Assembly (NCBI GenBank): GCA_007844125.1 | Contig: CM017573.1 | Location: 12,073,514-12,137,513, forward strand | Source of the DNA: Sinonovacula constricta | Taxonomy: Eukaryota; Mollusca; Bivalvia; Cardiida; Solecurtidae | DNA length: 64,000 nt | Direction: 5' to 3' | Part shown: positions 34,331 to 48,800 of the stretch, piece after piece | Layout: every line of letters begins with the position of its first letter | How positions within the stretch are numbered: position 1 is the first letter of the stretch | Notes under the pieces: model-generated | Told to the model about the DNA's origin: nothing | The model's database searches: none | What the model saw: only the letters and a program-made list of their open reading frames with translations | Program-made: the position numbers and the translations under genes

Positions 34331-34859
34331 ATATTGTTTTATTTAGTTTCTCTCCAATCTATATGTAGATGCAATGCTCTTAAACACAATATATTACAGT
34401 TATCTTTTATGATAATTATTACATTTTAGCCACTCCGCAATACTTTTTAGCATTATAAAGTAGTATTTAAATTGACGTTGGACATATATAATGTATTCTT
34501 TTTACGTTATAAATAAAAGAATAAATGAATGAAATAAGATAAAATAGAATGAATAAAATAAAATAAATATGCACTTAATACAATAACCGCAGCAAACATT
34601 AAGCCCTTGCCTACAAACGACACAATAAAACTTAATTATATATCTGTTTTTAATATTGACAAAAGTTAAATAAACATGACATTATTGCGTACGTCAACTT
34701 ATAAACACAATTAATTACCCATATTTAACAGTTTACACATACTAATCACATAATGATGACACACACTAAAATACTTTGCAACATAACTGAGAACTTGCAC
34801 TAAAATCCATTTAAGTCCTAAGCATTAACATTAACATTTGACACCTTCCTACCATTTTC

Positions 34860-35185
34860 ATATAACAATCTGTCACAATTTAAATGTGACTTATGTTAAA
34901 ACCACGCCTTAAAGTCACTTATATAACAATCTGTCACAATTTAATAACAATCTGTCACAATTTAAATGTGACTTATGTTAAAACCACGCCTTAAAGTCAC
35001 TTACATAACAATCTGTCACAATTTAAATGTGACTTATGTTAAAACCACGCCTTAAAGTCACTTATATAACAATCTGTCACAATTTAAATGTCACTTATGT
35101 TAAAACCACGCCTTAAAGTCACTTATATAACAATCTGTCACAATTTAAATGTCACTTATGTTAAAACCACGCCTTAAAGTCACGT
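34860..35185. repeat. ~61-62-bp tandem repeat, five to six units
   Basis: Unit AACAATCTGTCACAATTTAA + ATGTGACTTATGTTAAAACC + ACGCCTTAAAGTCACTTATAT. The first unit junction contains a partial 19-bp extra copy. Each unit carries GTGACTT and AAGTCAC as an inverted pair. Confidence 0.9.
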
Positions 35186-35294
35186 GTATAAATCCTGCCA
35201 ACACAAATTCAAGCCACAAGTGACAAAAGAACACTATACAATAAATTTCACAGTTCCTTACTACCTCTGCTACATGTTTTTCCAACATTCCCGA

Positions 35295-35549
35295 TTATTT
35301 AACTCGCCTCCTCTCCAATATCATCCCAGAAAACATTTTAGCAGCGCGACGCTGATACAGATCGGCTGTTTCCGTAAAATTTCCCTGCTGAATTGGACAT
35401 TCATGGCACTCAGAACAGTTCGGCAGTGTTCGGAAGGCGGCAGAAAATGTCGAAGTCATAAGAGCACATTCGTCGTGCGTTCGTAAGTACTCGGCGGTAT
35501 CCGGACGTACATGTATCAAGTCGAGGTTTTCGTCATCGGAGTGTTCCAA
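35295..35549 (-). other. Possible coding fragment, GC-richer than its surroundings
   Basis: An open minus frame with mixed, non-repetitive composition including NCSECHECPIQ and RRAAKMFSGMILERRR. It has no ATG at its start (a TTG opens the listed frame), no splice sites I would trust, and no family I know. Base composition differs from the AT-rich flanks, which is the only support. Confidence 0.2.
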
Positions 35550-36002
35550 ACAATCGCATTGGCTCTGTTGTTATCGGCGGAATCATCGACAGGGAGATTT
35601 TATTCTTATAATCTGTGACATTTGCTTTACGTATTAGATTATTGGGTTGTAAAGAAAACAAAACGTTGCCAAAATTTCTGAAACTGATTAAATATTTAAC
35701 AAATCAAAGTGTTACAGAATGCCAAAATGTGATGTATTCTGTCGTATTTTGATCAGCACCAGGCTTTATTAAACGTACCAAAAACACAAATTCTAGCGTA
35801 ATTCACCTTATGTATTTTGCTTGAACACTTTACGAAAAAGGCATTTATTTATGTTTGTAATGCATGACATTTGATATCGAATGTGTCATATTACTTATAT
35901 AATTAGTCCCCCCACAGACACACACACTCACTCCAATGTAGGCTCCTGTACGTTATACGCGCAACAACTGATATGTAACTAGAGCATGGTCAATCAGGTA
36001 AT

Positions 36003-36550
36003 GTGAACTGCTCGCCTGCCTCCCCGCTCACCCACATCACAATCCGCCTGTTGACCTGCTCGCCTGGCTTCCCGTACGCCCGCCCAGGCCACAAGCCGCC
36101 TGCCTTCCCGCACGACCACACCACATTCCGCTTTCGACCGGCTCGACTGTCTTCCCGCCCGTCTACACCACAATCCACCTGTTGACTTGCTTGCCTTGCT
36201 TTCCCGACGCCCGCCCAGACCACAATCCGGCTGTCTTTCCACAAGCCTACACCACAATCCGCCTACCGACCTGCCGCCCACACACCACAGTCCGCCTGCC
36301 GACCGGCTCGCCTGCCCACACCACAATCCACCTGACGACCTGCTCGACTGCCTTTCCGCCCACCCACACCGCAATCCGCCTGCTGACCTACTCATCTTAC
36401 CTTACCGCCCCCCTCCCCCTCACACACACACCATAGTCCGCCTGCCGACCTGCTCGAGAGCTTGTATGCCTGGCCGCCTATTAGTCCGTCCGCCCTCACG
36501 TCCGCCCTCACGTCCACCCTCGTCCTGCGTGCCTGGCTGCTTGTCGCTCG
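36003..36550. repeat. C-rich degenerate minisatellite
   Basis: Repeats of CCACACCACAATCCGCCTG, CGACCTGCTCGCCTGCC and TTCCCGCCCGCCC in loose units of roughly 40-60 bp, with strong strand asymmetry (very few G runs on plus). Long frames on both strands are composition artefacts. Confidence 0.85.
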
Positions 36551-36897
36551 TGTGACATATTCATTAGAAACGCTGCTAGGTGTCTATGCCAGAAATATCA
36601 ATATCTGACATAGTTCACGTTCAAACCAACTGTGTGTTATGTAAACAAATAGCGTCGCTTAATCAATTTTGTTTCTTATAAATTACTGCATTAGTAACCA
36701 CTATTAATTAAATAATTAGTAATGTATGGAGACATGCAAAACGTCTCAGCACTGTTGTCGATTAGAAATAGAAGTGTACATAAAAATGCCGATTTTTATG
36801 TTTTTTATTAAATATGTTAAAATTAAAAAAATAGACAAAATACCTCTTTTAGTGATCGCTCTTAAAGAGTGCGTGAAGAAAAAGACGCGTTGCAATT

Positions 36898-39800
36898 TAG
36901 GATACAACTTGGATAATTTGGAACCGTTATCTAGCTTCATGGACCTCACCGCAATAGGTTAGATACAACTTGGATAATTTGGAACCGTTATCTAGCTTCA
37001 TGGACCTCACCGCAATAGGTTAGAGACAACTTGGATAATTTGGAACCGTTATCTAGCTTCATGTACCTCACCGCAATAGGTTAGAGACAACATGGATAAT
37101 TTGGAACCGTTATCTAGCTTCATGGACCTCACCGCAATATGTTAGAGACAACTTGGATAATTTGGAACCGTTATCTAGCTTCATGTACATCACCGCAATA
37201 GGTTAGAGACAACTTGGATAACTTGGAACCGTTATCTAGCTTCATGGACCTCACCGCAATATGTTAGAGACAACTTGGATAACTTGGAACCGTTATCTAG
37301 CTTCATGGACCTCACCGCAATAGGTTAGAGACAACTTGGATAATTTGGAACCGGTATCTAGCTTCATGTACCTCACCGCAATATGTTATAGACAACTTGG
37401 ATAACTTGGAACCGTTATCTAGCTTCATGTACATCACCGCAATAGGTTAGAGACAACTTGGATAATTTGGAACCGTTATCTAGCTTCATGGACCTCACCG
37501 CAATAGGTTAGAGACAACTTGGATAACTTGGAACCGTTATCTAGCTTCATGTACATCACCGCAATAGGTTAGAGACAACTTGGATAACTTGGAACCGTTA
37601 TCTAGCTTCATGTACCTCACCGCAATAGGTTAGAGACAACTTGGATAATTTGGAACCGTTATGTAGCTTCATGTACCTCACCACAATAGGTTAGAGACAA
37701 CTTGGATAACTTGGAACCATTATCTAGCTTCATGGACCTCACCGCAATAGGTTAGAGACAACTTGGATAATTTGGAACCGTTATCTAGCTTCATGGACCT
37801 CACCGCAATAGGTTAGAGACAACTTGGATAATTTGGAACCGTTATCTAGCTTCATGTACCTCACCGCAATAGGTTAGAGACAACTTGGATAATTTGGAAC
37901 CGTTATCTAGCTTCATGGACCTCACCGCAATAGGTTAGAGACAACTTGGATAATTTGGAACCGTTATCTAGCTTCATGTACATCACCGCAATAGGTTAGA
38001 AACAACTTGGATAATTTGGAACCGTTATCTAGCTTCATGTACCTCACCGCAATAAGTTAGAGACAACTTGGATAATTTGGAACCGTTATCTAGCTTCATG
38101 TACATCACTGCAATAGGTTAGAGACAACTTGGATAATTTGGAACCGTTATCTAGCTTCATGGACCTCACCGCAATAGGTTAGAGACAACTTGGATAATTT
38201 GGAACCGTTATCTAGCTTCATGTACCTCACCGCAATAGGTTAGAGACAACTTGGATAACTTGGAACCGTTATCTAGCTTCATGGACCTCACCGCAATAGG
38301 TTAGAGACAACTTGGATAATTTGGAACCGTTATCTAGCTTCATGTACATCACCGCAATAGGTTAGAGACAACTTGGATAACTTGGAACCGTTATCTAGCT
38401 TCATGGACCTCACTGCAATAGGTTAGAGACAACTTGGATAACTTGGAACCGTTATCTAGCTTCATGGACCTCACCGCAATAGGTTAGAGACAACTTGGAT
38501 AATTTGGAACCGTTATCTAGCTTCATGGACCTCACCGCAATAGGTTAGAGACAACTTGGATAATTTGGAACCGTTATCTAGCTTCATGTACATGACCGCA
38601 ATAGGTTAGAGACAACTTGGATAACTTGGAACCGTTATCTAGCTTCATGTACATCACCGCAATAGGTTGGAGACAACTTGGATAATTTGGAACCGTTATC
38701 TAGCTTCATGGACCTCACCGCCATAGGTTAGAGACAACTTGGATAATTTGGAACCGTTATCTAGCTTCATGTACCTCACCGCAATAGGTTAGAGACAACT
38801 TGGATAATTTGGAACCGTCATCTAGCTTCATGGACCTCACCGCAATAGGTTAGAGACAACTTGGATAACTTGGAACCGTTATCTAGCTTCATGTACATCA
38901 CCGCAATAGGTTAGAGACAACTTGGATAACTTGGAACCGTTATCTAGCTTCATGGACCTCACCGCAAGAGGTTAGAGACAACTTGGATAATTTGGAACCG
39001 TTATCTAGCTTCATGGACCTCACCGCAATAGGTTAGAGACAACTTGGATAACTTGGAACCGTTATCTAGCTTCATGTACATCACCGCAATAGGTTAGAGA
39101 CAACTTGGATAACTTGGAACCGTTATCTAGCTTCATGGACCTCACCGCAATAGGTTAGAGACAACTTGGATAACTTGGAACCGTTATCTAGCTTCATGGA
39201 CCTCACCGCAATAGGTTAGAGACAACTTGGATAATTTGGAACCGTTATCTAGCTTCATGGACCTCACCGCAATAGGTTAGAGACAACTTGGATAATTTGG
39301 AACCGTTATCTAGCTTCATGTACCTCACCGCAATAGGTTAGAGACAACTTGGATAACTTGGAACCGTTATCTAGCTTCATGGACCTCACCGCAATAGGTT
39401 AGAGACAACTTGATAACTTGGAACCATTATCTAGCTTCATGGACCTCACTGCAATAGGTTAGAGACAACTTGGATAATTTGGAACCGTTATCTAGCTTCA
39501 TGTACCTCACCGCAATAGGTTAGAGACAACTTGGGTAATTTGGAACCGTTATCTAGCTTCATGTACCTCACCGCAATAGGTTAGAGACAACTTGGATAAT
39601 TTGGAACCGTTATCTAGCTTCATGTACATCACGCAATAGGTTAGAGACAACTTGGATAATTTGGAACCGTTATCTAGCTTCATGTACCTCACCGCAATAG
39701 GTTAGAGACAACTTGGATAATTTGGAACCGTTATCTAGCTTCATGTACATCACCGCAATAGGTTAGAGACAACTTGGACAATTTGGAACCGTTATCTAGC

Positions 39801-42800
39801 TTCATGGACCTCACCGCAATAGGTTAGAGACAACTTGGATAATTTGGAACCGTTATCTAGCTTCATGTACATCACCGCAATAGGTTAGAGACAACTTGGA
39901 TAACTTGGAACCGTTATCTAGCTTCATGGACCTCACCGCAATAGGTTAGAGACAACTTGGATAACTTGGAACCGTTATCTAGCTTCATGTACATCACTGC
40001 AATAGGTTAGAGACAACTTGGATAACTTGGAACCGTTATCTAGCTTCATGTACATCACCGCAATAGGTTAGAGACAACTTGGATAATTTGGAACCGTTAT
40101 CTAGCTTCATGTACCTCACCGCAATAGGTTAGAGACAACTTGGATAATTTGGAACCGTTATCTAGCTTCATGGACCTCACTGCAATAGGTTAGATTCAAC
40201 TTGGATAATTTGGAACCGTTATCTAGCTTCATGTACCTCACCGCAATAGGTTAGAGACAACTTGGATAACTTGGAACCGTTATCTAGCTTCATGTACCTC
40301 AACGCAATAGGTTAGAGACAACTTGGATAATTTGGAACCGTTATCTAGCTTCATGGACCTCACCGCAATAGGTTAGAGACAACTTGGATAACTTGGAACC
40401 GTTATCTAGCTTCATGGACCTCACCGCAATAGGTTAGAGACAACTTGGATAACTTGGAACCGTTATCTAGCTTCATGGACCTCACCGCAATAGGTTAGAG
40501 ACAACTTGGATAACTTGGAACCGTTATCTAGCTTCATGGACCTCACTGCAATAGGTTAGAGACAACTTGGATAATTTGGAACCGTTATGTAGCTTCATGT
40601 ACCTCACCGCAATAGGTTAGAGACAACTTGGATAACTTGGAACCGTTATCTAGCTTCATGGATCTCACCGCAATAGGTTAGAGACAACTTGCATAACTTG
40701 GAACCGTTATCTAGCTTCATGTACATCACTGCAATAGGTTAGAGACTACTTGGATAACTTGGAACCGTTATCTAGCTTCATGTACATCACCGCAATAGGT
40801 TAGAGACAACTTGGATAATTTGGAACCGTTATCTAGCTTCATGTACCTCACCGCAATAGGTTAGAGACAACTTGGATAATTTGGAACCGTTATCTAGCTT
40901 CATGGACCTCACTGCAATAGGTTAGAGACAACTTGGATAATTTGGAACCGTTATCTAGCTTCATGTACCTCACCGCAATAGGTTAGAGACAACTTGGATA
41001 ACTTGGAACCGTTATCTAGCTTCATGTACCTCACCGCAATAGGTTAGAGACAACTTGGATAATTTGGAACCGTTATCTAGCTTCATGGACCTCACCGCAA
41101 TAGGTTAGAGACAACTTGGATACCTTGGAACCGTTATCTAGCTTCATGGACCTCACCGCAATAGGTTAGAGACACCTTGGATAACTTGGAACCGTTATCT
41201 AGCTTCATGGACCTCACCGCAATAGGTTAGAGACAACTTGGATAACTTGGAACCGTTATCTAGCTTCATGAACCTCACTGCAATAGGTTAGAGACAACTT
41301 GGATAATTTGGAACCGTTATGTAGCTTCATGTACCTCACCGCAATAGGTTAGAGACAACTTGGAGAAATTGGAACCGTTATCTAGCTTCATGGACCTCAC
41401 TGTAATAGGTTAGAGACAACTTGGATAATTTCGAACCGTTATGTAGCTTCATGTACCTCACCACAATAGGTTAGAGACAACTTGGATAAATTGGAACCGT
41501 TATCTAGCTTCATGGACCTCACCGCAAGAGGTTAGAGACAACTTGGATAACTTGGAACCGTTATCTAGCTTCATGGACCTCACTGCAATAGGTTAGATAC
41601 AACTTGGATAATTTGGAACCGTTATGTAGCTTCATGTACCTCACCGCAATAGGTTAGAGACAACTTGGATAATTGGAACCGTTATCTAGCTTCATGGACC
41701 TCACCGCAATAGGTTAGAGACAACTTGGATAATTTGGAACCGTTATCTAGCTTCATGGACCTCACCGCAATAGGTTAGAGACAACTTGGATAATTTGGAA
41801 CCGTTATCTAGCTTCATGAACCTCACCGCAATAGGTTAGAGACAACTTGGATAACTTGGAACCGTTATCTAGCTTCATGGACCTCACCGCAATAGGTTAG
41901 AGACAACTTGGATAATTTGGAACCGTTATCTAGCTTCATGGACCTCACCGCAATAGGTTAGAAACAACTTGGATAACTTGGAACCGTTATCTAGCTTCAT
42001 GGACCTCACCGCAATAGGTTAGAGACAACTTGGATAATTTGGAATCGTTATCTAGCTTCATGGACCTCACCGCAATAGGTTAGAGACAACTTGGATAATT
42101 TGGAACCGTTATCTAGCTTCATGTACCTCACCGCAATAGGTTAGAGACAACTTGGATAATTTGGAACCGTTATCTAGCTTCATGGACCTCACCGCAATAG
42201 GTTAGAGACAACTTGGATAATTTGGAACCGTTATCTAGCTTCATGTACATCACTGCAATAGGTTAGAGACAACTTGGATAAATTTGAACCGTTATCTAGC
42301 TTCATGTACATCACCGCAATAGGTTAGAGACAACTTGGATAATTTGGAACCGTTATCTAGCTTCATGGACCTCACCGCAATAGGTTAGAGACAACTTGGA
42401 TAACTTGGAACCGTTATCTAGCTTCATGGACCTCACCGCAATAGGTTAGAGACAACTTGGATAACTTGGAACCGTTATCTAGCTTCATGGACCTCACTGC
42501 AATAGGTTAGAGACAACTTGGATAATTTGGAACCGTTATGTAGCTTCATGTACCTCACCGCAATAGGTTAGAGACAACTTGGATAAATTGGAACCGTTAT
42601 CTAGCTTCATGGACCTCACTGCAATAGGTTAGAGACAACTTGGATAATTTGGAACCGTTATGTAGCTTCATGTACCTCACCACAATAGGTTAGAGACAAC
42701 TTGGATAAATTGGAACCGTTATCTAGCTTCATGGACCTCACCGCAATAGGTTAGAGACAACTTGGATAACTTGGAACCGTTATCTAGCTTCATGGACCTC

Positions 42801-45800
42801 ACTGCAATAGGTTAGAGACAACTTGGATAATTTGGAACCGTTATGTAGCTTCATGTACCTCACCGCAATAGGTTAGAGACAACTTGGATAATTTGGAACC
42901 GTTATCTAGCTTCATGGACCTCACCGCAATAGGTTAGAGACAACTTGGATAATTGGAACCGTTATCTAGCTTCATGGACCTCACCGCAATAGGTTAGAGA
43001 CAACTTGGATAATTTGGAACCGTTATCTAGCTTCATGTACATCACCGCAATAGGTTAGAGACAACTTGGATAATTTGGAACCGTTATCTAGCTTCATGGA
43101 CCTCACCGCAATAGGTTAGAGACAACTTGGATAATTTGGAACCGTTATCTAGCTTCATGTACCTCACCGCAATAGGTTAGAGACAACTTGGATAACTTGG
43201 AACCGTAATCTAGCTTCATGGACCTCACCGCAATAGGTTAGAGACAACTTGGATAATTTGGAACCGTTATCTAGCTTCATGTACCTCACCGCAATAGGTT
43301 AGAAACAACTTGGATAACTTGGAACCGTTATCTAGCTTCATGGACCTCACCGCAATAGGTTAGAGACAACTTGGATAATTTGGAACCGTTATCTAGCTTC
43401 ATGGACCTCACCGCAATAGGTTAGAGACAACTTGGATAATTTGGAACCGTTATCTAGCTTCATGTACCTCACCGCAATAGGTTAGAGACAACTTGGATAA
43501 TTTGGAACCGTTATCTAGATTCATGGACCTCACCGCAATAGGTTAGAGACAACTTGGATAATTTGGAACCGTTATCTAGCTTCATGTACATCACTGCAAT
43601 AGGTTAGAGACAACTTGGATAATTTGGAACCGTTATCTAGCTTCATGGACCTCACTGCAATAGGTTAGAGACAACTTGGATAACTTGGAACCGTTATCTA
43701 GCTTCATGTACATCACCGCAATAGGTTAGGGACAACTTGGATAATTTGGAACCGTTATCTAGCTTCATGTACCTCACCGCAATAGGTTAGAGACAACTTG
43801 GATAATTTGGAACCGTTATCTAGCTTCATGGACCTCACCGCAATAGGTTAGAGACAACTTGGATAATTTGGAACCGTTATCTAGCTTCATGGACCTCACC
43901 GCAATAGGTTAGAGACAACTTGGATAATTTGGAACCGTTATCTAGCTTCATGGACCTCACCGCAATATGTTAGAGACAACTTGGAAAATTTGGAACCGTT
44001 ATCTAGCTTCATGGACCTCACCGCAATAGGTTAGAGACAACTTGGAAAATTTGGAACCGTTATCTAGCTTCATGTACATCACTGCAATAGGTTAGAGACA
44101 ACTTGGATAACTTGGAACCGTTATCTAGCTTCATGTACATCACCGCAATAGGTTAGAGACAACTTGGATAATTTGGAACCGTTATCTAGCTTCATGTACA
44201 TCACCGCAATAGGTTAGAGACAACTTGGATAATTTGGAACCGTTATCTAGATTCATGGACCTCACCGCAATAGGTTACAGACAACTTGGATAATTTGGAA
44301 CCGTTATCTAGCTTCATGTACATCACTGCAATAGGTTAGAGACAACTTGGATAATTTGGAACCGTTATCTAGCTTCATGGACCTCACTGCAATAGGTTAG
44401 AGACAACTTGGATAACTTGGAACCGTTATCTAGCTTCATGTACATCACCGCAATAGGTTAGAGACAACTTGGATAATTTGGAACCGTTATCTAGCTTCAT
44501 GTACCTCACCGCAATAGGTTAGAGACAACTTGGATAATTTGGAACCGTTATCTAGCTTCATGGACCTCACCGCAATAGGTTAGAGACAACTTGGATAATT
44601 TGGAACCGTTATCTAGCTTCATGGACCTCACCGCAATAGGTTAGAGACAACTTGGATAATTTGGAACCGTTATGTAGCTTCATGTACCTCACCGCAATAG
44701 GTTAGAGACAACTTGGATAATTTGGAACCGTTATCTAGCTTCATGGACCTCACCGCAATATGTTAGAGACAACTTGGAAAATTTGGAACCGTTATCTAGC
44801 TTCATGGACCTCACCGCAATAGGTTAGAGACAACTTGGATAATTTGGAACCGTTATCTAGCTTCATGGACCTCACCGCAATAGGTTAGGGACAACTTGGA
44901 TAACTTGGAACCGTTATCTAGCTTCATGTACATCACTGCAATAGGTTAGAGACAACTTGGATAACTTGGAACCGTTATCTAGCTTCATGTACATCACCGC
45001 AATAGGTTAGAGACAACTTGGATAATTTGGAACCGTTATCTAGCTTCATGTACATCACCGCAATAGGTTAGAGACAACTTGGATAATTTGGAACCGTTAT
45101 CTAGCTTCATGTACCTCACCGCAATAGGTTAGAGACAACTTGGATAATTTGGAACCGTTATCTAGCTTCATGTACCTCACCGCAATAGGTTAGAGACAAC
45201 TTGGATAATTTGGAACCGTTATCTAGCTTCATGTACCTCACCGCAATAGGTTAGAGACAACTTGGATAACTTGGAACCATTATTCAGCTTCATGGACCTC
45301 ACTGCAATAGGTTAGAGACAACTTGGATAATTTGGAACCGTTATCTAGCTTCATGTACATCACCGCAATAGGTTAGAGACAACTTGGATAACTTGGAACC
45401 GTTATCTAGCTTCATGTACATCACCGCAATAGGTTAGAGACAACTTGGATAATTTGGAACCGTTATCTAGCTTCATGTACCTCACCGCAATAGGTTAGAG
45501 ACAACTTGGATAATTTGGAACCGTTATCTAGCTTCATGTACCTCACCGCAATAGGTTAGAGACAACTTGGATAATTTGGAACCGTTATCTAGCTTCATGG
45601 ACCTCACTGCAATAGGTTAGAGACAACTTGGATAATTTGGAACCGTTATCTAGCTTCATGGACCTCACCGCAATAGGTTAGAGACAACTTGGATAATTTG
45701 GAACCGTTATCTAGCTTCATGGACCTCACCGCAATAGGTTAGAGACAACTTGGATAACTTGGAACCGTTATCTAGCTTCATGTACATCACCGCAATAGGT

Positions 45801-48800
45801 TAGAGACAACTTGGATAACTTGGAACCGTTATCTAGCTTCATGTACATCACTGCAATAGGTTAGAGACAACTTGGATAACTTGGAACCGTTATCTAGCTT
45901 CATGTACATCACCGCAATAGGTTAGAGACAACTTGGATAATTTGAAACCGTTATCTAGCTTCATGTACCTCACCGCAATAGGTTAGAGACAACTTGGATA
46001 ATTTGGAACCGTTATCTAGCTTCATGTACCTCACCGCAATAGGTTAGAGACAACTTGGATAATTTGGAACCGTTATCTAGCTTCATGTACCTCACCGCAA
46101 TAGGTTAGAGACAACGTGGATAATTTGGATCCGTTATCTAGCTTCATGGACCTCACCGCAATAGGTTAGAGACAACTTGGATAACTTGGAACCGTTATCT
46201 AGCTTCATGGACCTCACCGCAATATGTTAGAGACAACTTGGAAAATTTGGAACCGTTATCTAGCTTCATGGACCTCACCGCAATAGGTTAGAGACAACTT
46301 GGATAATTTGGAACCGTTATCTAGCTTCATGGACCTCACCGCAATAGGTTAGAGACAACTTGGATAATTTGGAACCGTTATCTAGCTTCATGTACATCAC
46401 CGCAATAGGTTAGAGACAACTTGGATAACTTGGAACCGTTATCTAGCTTCATGTACATCACCGCAATAGGTTAGAGACAACTTGGATAATTTGGAACCGT
46501 TATCTAGCTTCATGTACCTCACCGCAATACGTTAGAGACAACTTGGATAATTTGTAACCGTTATCTAGCTTCATGTACCTCACCGCAATAGGTTAGAGAC
46601 AACTTGGATAATTTGGAACCGTTATCTAGCTTCATGGACCTCACTGCAATAGGTTAGAGACAACTTGGATAATTTGGAACCGTTATCTAGCTTCATGGAC
46701 CTCACCGCAATAGGTTAGAGACAACTTGGATAATTTGGAACCGTTATCTAGCATCATGGACCTAACCGCAATAGGTTAGAGACAACTTGGATAACTTGGA
46801 ACCGTTATCTAGCTTCATGTACATCACCGCAATAGGTTAGAGACAACTTGGATAACTTGGAACCGTTATCTAGCTTCATGTACATCACTGCAATAGGTTA
46901 GAGACAACTTGGATAACTTGGAACCGTTATCTAGCTTCATGTACATCACCGCAATAGGTTAGAGACAACTTGGATAATTTGGAACCGTTATCTAGCTTCA
47001 TGTACCTCACCGCAATAGGTTAGAGACAACTTGGATAATTTGGAACCGTTATCTAGCTTCATGTACCTCACCGCAATAGGTTAGAGACAACTTGGATAAT
47101 TTGGAACCGTTATCTAGCTTCATGGACCTCACCGCAATAGGTTAGAGACAACTTGGATAACTTGGAACCGTTATCTAGCTTCATGGACCTCACCGCAATA
47201 GGTTAGAGACAACTTGGATAATTTGGAACCGTTATCTAGCTTCATGGACCTCACCGCAATAGGTTAGAGACAACTTGGATAATTTGGAACCGTTATCTAG
47301 CTTCATGGACCTCACCGCAATAGGTTAGAGACAACTTGGATAACTTGGAACCGTTATCTAGCTTCATGTACCTCACCGCAATAGGTTAGAGACAACTTGG
47401 ATAATTTGGAACCGTTATCTAGCTTCATGGACCTCACCGCAATAGGTTAGAGACAACTTGGATAATTTGGAACCGTTATCTAGCTTCATGGACCTCACCG
47501 CAATAGGTTAGAGACAACTTGGATAATTTGGAACCGTTATCTAGCTTCATGTACCTCACCGCAATAGGTTAGAGACAACTTGGATAACTTGGAACCGTTA
47601 TCTAGCTTCATGTACCTCACCGCAATAGGTTAGAGACAACTTGGATAATTTGGAACCGTTATCTAGCTTCATGGACCACACCGCAATAGGTTAGAGACAA
47701 CTTGGATAACTTGGAACCGTTATCTAGCTTCATGGACCTCACCGCAATAGGTTAGAGACAACTTGGATAACTTGGAACCGTTATCTAGCTTCATGGACCT
47801 CACCACAATAGGTTAGAGACAACTTGGATAACTTGGAACCGTTATCTTGCTTCATGGACCTCACCGCAATAGGTTAGAGACAACTTGGATAACTTGGAAC
47901 CGTTATCTAGCTTCATGGACCTCACCGCAATAGGTTAGAGACAACTTGGATAACTTGGAACCGTTATCTAGCTTCATGGATCTCACCGCAATAGGTTAGA
48001 GACAACTTAGATAACTTGGAACCGTTATCTAGCTTCATGGACCTCACCGCAATAGGTTAGAGACAACTTGGATAATTTGGAACCGTTATCTAGCTTCATG
48101 GGCCTCACCGCAATAGGTTAGAGACAACTTGGATAACTTGGAACCGTTATCTAGCTTCATGGACCTCACCGCAATAGGTTAGAGACAACTTGGATAACTT
48201 GGAACCGTTATCTAGCTTCATGTATATCACTGCAATAGGTTAGAGACAACTTGGATAACTTGGAACCGTTATCTAGCTTCATGTACATCACCGCAATAGG
48301 TTAGAGACAACTTGGATAATTTGAAACCGTTATCTAGCTTCATGTACCTCACCGCAATAGGTTAGAGACAACTTGGATAATTTGGAACCGTTATCTAGCT
48401 TCATGTACCTCACCGCAATAGGTTAGAGACAACTTGGATAATTTGGAACCGTTATCTAGCTTCATGTACCTCACCGCAATAGGTTAGAGACAACGTGGAT
48501 AATTTGGAACCGTTATCTAGCTTCATGGACCTCACCGCAATAGGTTAGAGACAACTTGGATAACTTGGAACCGTTATCTAGCTTCATGGACCTCACCGCA
48601 ATATGTTAGAGACAACTTGGAAAATTTGGAACCGTTATCTAGCTTCATGGACCTCACCGCAATAGGTTAGAGACAACTTGGAAAATTTGGAACCGTTATC
48701 TAGCTTCATGGACCTCACCGCAATAGGTTAGAGACAACTTGGATAATTTGGAACCGTTATCTAGCTTCATGTACATCACCGCAATAGGTTAGAGACAACT

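Noticed and set aside
36003..36555. Pro/His/Thr-rich and Gly/Arg-rich frames
   Set aside because: Composition of the C-rich minisatellite opens frames on both strands.
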